From Cytophagaceae bacterium (lineage in GTDB: Bacteria; Bacteroidota; Bacteroidia; Cytophagales; Flexibacteraceae), in NCBI GenBank assembly GCA_947464365.1, contig CANHWS010000139.1:1-8790 (forward strand): DNA of 8,790 bases. The letters are read 5' to 3'. Below are positions 5,062 to 8,790 of the stretch, piece by piece. Within the stretch, counting starts at the first letter, position 1. Each line of letters starts with the position of its first letter. Below the pieces are notes generated by a model. The model did not search any database. It saw only the letters and a program-made list of their open reading frames with translations, and was not told the DNA's origin. The position numbers and the translations under genes were made by a program.

Positions 5062-7383
5062 TTATGAACTTGCTTTGGCTTCGTCAGCCAGTCCCTGTTG
5101 GACGATCTTGAGCTGGCTCCGGACATCATCAAGCTCTTTGGTGAGGCCTTTGACTTTGCCTTCGACATCCTTGCGGAGTGAGTCGGCATTGCGGCTGTTG
5201 GCAAAGAAGCTGAGGTTGTTCTCGTAGCTATGGATCTGGTTCTCGATGGACTGGATGCGGGTCCTAAGATTCCGCTCCATGCCCCTGAGGCTACCATCGT
5301 CAGCAGTTGCGCCACGGCGATCTCCACCCCGACGGTCACCACCACGGTAGTCTCCACGACCACCGCGATCACCACCTCTGTCACCACCATCACGACGGCC
5401 ACCACGATCACCGCGGTCACCTCTGTCTTGACGGTCACCACGGTCGAAGCTGCGCTCACCGTCATAAGACCTGCCACCACCACGGCTGGTGAGGCGGCTA
5501 TGGACGGATACTTTCAGCTTGATGAGATCAGTAGGGTTGATACCCTCGATTGCCTCAAGATAAGCCTCAGAGATACGCTGTACATCTTTGGACAGGGTAT
5601 CCATCGCTTTACGAGGCACGAAACCAATGGCTGTGAACTGGTCCACAACGGCCTGGATCTCGGCTTCTGTTGCCGTTTTGGCAGCGATGGAGGCTTCTAG
5701 CTTGGCCAATAGCTCGCGCTTGGCGGCTAGGTTGACCTCGTATTCTTTTTCGGTTGACTCGTTGAGCTGGCGTTTGCGCTCAAAGAACTTATCCACGGCA
5801 GCTTTGAAGCGCTCGTAGATGCTGTCACGCACCTTGGTAGGTACAGGACCGATTTCTTTCCAGCGGGTCTGGAGTTGCTTGAGGGCGTTGGCTGCTGCTT
5901 CCCAGTCTTCGCTGTCTTGTAGGCCTTCGGCTTCGACACAAAGGGCTGTTTTGGCAGCCAGGTTTTGGGCCTTTTCTTTGTCTAGGGCTTTGAAGTAGCC
6001 ATGTTTGGCATTGAAGAACTGCTTGATGTAGCCCCAGAAACGTTTGTTGACGTCATTGGCCTTCTCGATCGGGACATTACCGATGGTCTTCCACTCTTCT
6101 TCGAGCTTCATGACCTCTTGGCTCATGTTGTTCCACTCATCAAACTTGTCAGCTTTGAAGTTGGAGATCAGGAGGGCCTTTTCGATCAGGATCTCTTTAC
6201 GACCAAGGTTTTCGTTTTGCTCGACTTTGATCTTGTCCACATACTCACGGCGGCGGGTGTAGATCTGATCGCTCAGGGCTTTGAATTCGGCCCAGATTTT
6301 TTCTTGCTCTTCTTTAGGGACTGGCCCTGTGTTACGCCACTCTTCGTGGAGCTCATTAAGCTCCTTAACGGCTTTGTTCAGGGCTTTTTCGTTGACCAAG
6401 GCTTTTGCCTTCTCGATGTAGCCTAATTTGGACTCTAGGTTTTTCTTACGATCAAGTTCCTTGAGCTCAAAGTAGATCGAGCGACGGTCATAGAACAGGT
6501 TACGAAGGGCACCGTAGTTAGAGCGGATGTCCTGTGCGAAAGTGTTCGGCACTGGTCCGATCGACTTCCACTCGTCCTCAATCTTTTTGAGTTTGTCGAG
6601 GCTAGTAATTTCCTCGTCACTTTCGACAAGCTGACGCAGGAGCTCGAGTAGCTCGAGTTTGCGGGCTTGGTTTTTTTCTTTGCTACGCTCGGCCTCAACG
6701 GCTTCGACCCTACGCTTTTCGCGATAGAGTTTGATCATGTTGTTGAAGCGTACACTGGTGCCATCAGCTTTGAGCTCGAAGGCATCCTCTTCGCCACCGT
6801 CGGCTAGGAATTTTTCGAGGGCAACGCTACGATCTGACTCTTCGATGTGGTCAAAAGCAGCTTTGATCTTGCGGATGGCCGCATCATTTTTGGTGCTGTA
6901 GGCCTGTCCAGTATAGGTCTCGAGGTGATCTGCGAGGGATTTTTTGTCTAGCCCAGCGAGGTCTAGCTCTGCCTCAACTTCCGCCTCGGCTAGTGCCACG
7001 ATTTCCTCTGTTGCTGCTTCAGGTTCGGCTGTTGTATCAGCGGTCTGTTCCACTACAACATCAGCTTCAGGCTCTGCTGTGGCAGGTTCAACAGCAGGAA
7101 CGGCTTCTACCACTACCTCCTCTACCTGTGCAACTGGCTCAGGAGTGATTTGGGCCACTACTTCTGGAGTGACAGCTTCTTCAGCAACTGGAGTTGATTC
7201 TGGTTCTGGCTGTGTTGCTTCTGGCTCGGCTACACCTGCGTCGGCAGCTGCAGCTTTTGCGGCATACTCTGCCAAGATTTGGTCTGCTAGCGACAACTCA
7301 GCAGCTACAGGAGCGGTGTTTTCGGTCGTAGTAGTAGGTACTTTATCAGGCTCAGGGGCCAGATCAGGACGATTTTCCTCCAT
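5062..7383 (-). CDS. DUF349 repeat protein with acidic N-terminus and RG-rich tract
   Basis: Large, probably cytoplasmic helical protein of 773 residues; the role of DUF349 proteins is not established. No signal peptide or membrane segment is seen. Residues 1-143 are low-complexity and acidic, rich in Ala, Glu, Pro and Val. Residues 144-240 are a conserved-looking helical lead-in (KFLADGGEEDAFELKADG). Five DUF349 units follow, recognised by the W-x-x-x-G-x-V-P motif: EWKSIGPVP (271), EWRNTGPVP (348), EWKTIGNVP (430), RWKEIGPVP (507) and a weaker QFTAIGFVP (582) in which Phe replaces Trp. Spacing is 75 to 82 residues. Residues 634-691 are almost pure Gly, Arg and Asp. Residues 700-765 form a C-terminal coiled coil containing SYENNLSFFANS, a segment I recall as typical of Bacteroidota homologues. 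The start is the first ATG of the frame, CCACAAAAGCCTGCCGCAATG lacking a Shine-Dalgarno sequence. It lies 188 bases after the hexosaminidase gene and 108 bases before the tRNA. Confidence 0.93.
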   Translation of the reverse strand: MEENRPDLAPEPDKVPTTTTENTAPVAAELSLADQILAEYAAKAAAADAGVAEPEATQPEPESTPVAEEAVTPEVVAQITPEPVAQVEEVVVEAVPAVEPATAEPEADVVVEQTADTTAEPEAATEEIVALAEAEVEAELDLAGLDKKSLADHLETYTGQAYSTKNDAAIRKIKAAFDHIEESDRSVALEKFLADGGEEDAFELKADGTSVRFNNMIKLYREKRRVEAVEAERSKEKNQARKLELLELLRQLVESDEEITSLDKLKKIEDEWKSIGPVPNTFAQDIRSNYGALRNLFYDRRSIYFELKELDRKKNLESKLGYIEKAKALVNEKALNKAVKELNELHEEWRNTGPVPKEEQEKIWAEFKALSDQIYTRRREYVDKIKVEQNENLGRKEILIEKALLISNFKADKFDEWNNMSQEVMKLEEEWKTIGNVPIEKANDVNKRFWGYIKQFFNAKHGYFKALDKEKAQNLAAKTALCVEAEGLQDSEDWEAAANALKQLQTRWKEIGPVPTKVRDSIYERFKAAVDKFFERKRQLNESTEKEYEVNLAAKRELLAKLEASIAAKTATEAEIQAVVDQFTAIGFVPRKAMDTLSKDVQRISEAYLEAIEGINPTDLIKLKVSVHSRLTSRGGGRSYDGERSFDRGDRQDRGDRGDRGGRRDGGDRGGDRGGRGDYRGGDRRGGDRRGATADDGSLRGMERNLRTRIQSIENQIHSYENNLSFFANSRNADSLRKDVEGKVKGLTKELDDVRSQLKIVQQGLADEAKASS
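5311..5484 (-). repeat. Arg/Gly/Asp-rich low-complexity coding tract inside the DUF349 gene
   Basis: This stretch encodes residues 634-691. By hand count these are 21 Gly, 18 Arg and 12 Asp, so 51 of 58 residues. Runs such as RGDRGDRGG and DRGGDRGGRGDYRGG are built from imperfect repeats of GGT, CGT/CGC and GAC-type codons. It separates the last DUF349 unit from the C-terminal coiled coil and should be disordered. It is also the reason that long spurious frames appear on the opposite strand here. Confidence 0.88.
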
Positions 7384-7571
7384 TGCGGCAGGCTTTTGTG
7401 GAATTACTAACAGGATAAACCATCAGCGACCAAGGTACGGATGTACGCTGGCCCTGATAGACGTTGCGCAAAATGCTGTGCAATTACGCCAATCTGGATG
7501 CAATAGGCAAGTGTCGGTATGGCTCTGTCAGGTTATTATCTGGTTACGCGACTATAACAGCTGCATAATCC

Positions 7572-8790
7572 CTACTTATGCGGGATGTGCCCATGCCCTA
7601 TGTTTTGGTAGTCAAGCCTTTGTGCGGTAGTCTTGACTCTGGTCAGGAAGGTGGTCCAGCTAAGGTTCGACCGGGTCGTCCACCCAATTTCGGACAGGGC
7701 CAACATGCGTGGGAAGATTTGCTGCTGGACACGACCAAAGTTGGGTAGGTATTCGGTCCAGACGTTGCCTTGTAGGCCCAATATCATCTGTTGGGCACGT
7801 GGTCCAAACTCCTCAGGAGCAGGCTCGAAACTATAGACCTTGCGTAGCGTGGTAAGCCGGCCGATACATAGAGGTTCGGAGACTTTGTCGTGCTGATAAA
7901 AATCGAGGTAGCAATGGGACATGGGGCTCATGACCACGGGGTGCCCTGCCTGTGCGGCCTTGCGTCCACCATCGATGCCACGCCAGCTCATGACGGCGGC
8001 ATTAGGTGCTAGTCCACCTTGCAAGATTTCGTCCCAGCCGATAAGGATACGTCCTTTGGTATTGAGGTAGCGTTCAATCCGTTTGATGAAATAGCTCTGG
8101 AGCTCGTGTTCGTTCCTGAGGCCCAGTTGTTTGATTTGGTTCTGGATTTCGGCACTTCGTTTCCATTGTTGTTTGATGGCCTCATCTCCGCCGATATGGA
8201 TGTACTTGCCCGGGAAGAGGGCCAATACCTCGTCTAGCGTGCGCTCGATAAACTGAAAGGTAGGCTCTTTAACATTGAATATATAGGGCGAAATTCCCCA
8301 CTTGCGCATGACACTTGGGGTGTCAAGGCAGCCCAGCTCGGGGTAGGCTGCGATGGCAGCTTGTGCATGGCCAGGCATCTCGATTTCAGGGACGACTGTG
8401 ATGTAACGGTCAGCAGCGTAAGATACGATATCTTGGATATCTTGATGGGTGTAGTGTCCTTCGTGAGGGGTGCCATCATACCGATAGGGCTGGTGCCTGG
8501 TGTGCCCAAGCATAGATTCATGCCTTTTGCTGCCGTGGGATACTAGCTTGGGGTATTGTTTGATCTCGATTCGCCAACCTTGGTCGTCGGTCAGGTGCCA
8601 GTGGAATACGTTGAACTTGTAGGTCGCGAGGTAGTTTAGGTATTGTTTGACCTCTGCAACAGTGAAGAAATGCCGACTGACATCAAGGTGCATACCACGC
8701 CAGCCAAACCTTGGGCTGTCCATGATCCTGACGCTAGGCACAGACCAGTCTTGCTTTGTGTGGCTGTTTTTATCAATGTCGTGTGGGAAG
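7572..8790 (-). CDS. GH20 beta-N-acetylhexosaminidase, catalytic domain (5' end outside window)
   Basis: Hydrolyses terminal beta-linked GlcNAc/GalNAc by substrate-assisted catalysis. The frame is open to the right edge, reading FPHDIDKNSHTKQDWSVPSV into the domain, so the GTG at 8741 is an internal Val and not the start. About 405 residues are visible. GH20 hallmarks appear in order: SPRFGWRGMHLDVSRHFF, FHWHLTDDQGWRIEIK, PEIEMPGHA, HIGGDE with the catalytic Asp-Glu pair (8181-8198), MSWRG, and GNVWTEYL followed by FPRMLALSEIGWT. All expected active-site residues that I can identify are present. The N-terminal GH20b-like domain and any signal peptide lie outside. The protein ends about 30 residues after the last barrel motif, with no added carbohydrate-binding module and no T9SS tail. 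The stop is TAG. No clear terminator separates it from the DUF349 gene 188 bases on. Substrate could be chitin oligomers, glycoprotein glycans or peptidoglycan fragments. Confidence 0.95.
   Translation of the reverse strand, partial: FPHDIDKNSHTKQDWSVPSVRIMDSPRFGWRGMHLDVSRHFFTVAEVKQYLNYLATYKFNVFHWHLTDDQGWRIEIKQYPKLVSHGSKRHESMLGHTRHQPYRYDGTPHEGHYTHQDIQDIVSYAADRYITVVPEIEMPGHAQAAIAAYPELGCLDTPSVMRKWGISPYIFNVKEPTFQFIERTLDEVLALFPGKYIHIGGDEAIKQQWKRSAEIQNQIKQLGLRNEHELQSYFIKRIERYLNTKGRILIGWDEILQGGLAPNAAVMSWRGIDGGRKAAQAGHPVVMSPMSHCYLDFYQHDKVSEPLCIGRLTTLRKVYSFEPAPEEFGPRAQQMILGLQGNVWTEYLPNFGRVQQQIFPRMLALSEIGWTTRSNLSWTTFLTRVKTTAQRLDYQNIGHGHIPHK

Noticed and set aside
5040..5700. Long frames in other phases across the RG tract (a His/Asp-rich and a Thr/Val-rich one on +, a Val-rich one on -)
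   Set aside because: They are products of the repetitive GGT/CGN/GAC codons of the RG tract and carry no independent gene features.
7563..7581. Hairpin GCATAA/TTATGC across the stop codon of the hexosaminidase gene
   Set aside because: The six-pair AT-rich stem has no T run. It overlaps the coding end and is likely chance.
6944..7630. A 228-codon + frame rich in Ser, Ala and Thr
   Set aside because: It is the complement of the acidic Ala/Glu/Pro/Val-rich start of the DUF349 gene. Its composition is the mirror of those codons and it has no domain or start signal.
1..8790. Frequent CTAG tetranucleotides
   Set aside because: A hand count gives roughly 39 in the window, close to the chance expectation of about 34. 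CTAG is not depleted as in many enterobacteria, but it is not a distinct signal.
1..8790. Mobile elements, CRISPR arrays, toxin-antitoxin or defence genes
   Set aside because: No transposase, integrase, direct-repeat array or known defence motif is visible in either strand. The tRNA has no recognisable attachment-site duplication nearby.

Overview
The window looks like chromosomal DNA of a member of the Bacteroidota. The evidence is a Bacteroidota-type YidC, a large secreted protein ending in a type IX secretion (T9SS) sorting domain, a multi-repeat DUF349 protein of the form found in this phylum, a GH20 hexosaminidase, and a tRNA promoter matching the Bacteroidota -33/-7 pattern (TTGG, 18 bases, TACTTTTG). 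No genus can be named from what is visible.

Layout: the 3' end of yidC enters from the left edge on the + strand and stops at a strong intrinsic terminator. About 290 bases with no supportable gene follow. Everything else is on the - strand. Reading from the right edge in the direction of transcription: a GH20 beta-N-acetylhexosaminidase (5' end outside the window), a DUF349 repeat protein carrying an unusual Arg/Gly/Asp-rich tract, tRNA-Thr(UGU) with its own promoter and terminator, a small outer-membrane-type beta-barrel protein, and an 815-residue NHL-propeller/Ig-like T9SS cargo that ends at a terminator facing the yidC one.

The genes do not form an obvious single operon. Gaps of 188, 108 and 155 bases, a terminator behind the tRNA and a large stem-loop behind the barrel gene all argue for separate units. 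The common thread is the envelope: YidC inserts inner-membrane proteins, the barrel and the T9SS cargo are exported, and the hexosaminidase is probably an export or glycan-salvage enzyme.

I see no mobile element, CRISPR array, phage gene or defence system, and no clear evidence of an undescribed multi-gene system. The points most worth a second look are the RG-rich tract of the DUF349 protein, a possible outer-membrane-protein gene remnant merged with the tRNA terminator, and the nested inverted repeat between the two exported-protein genes.
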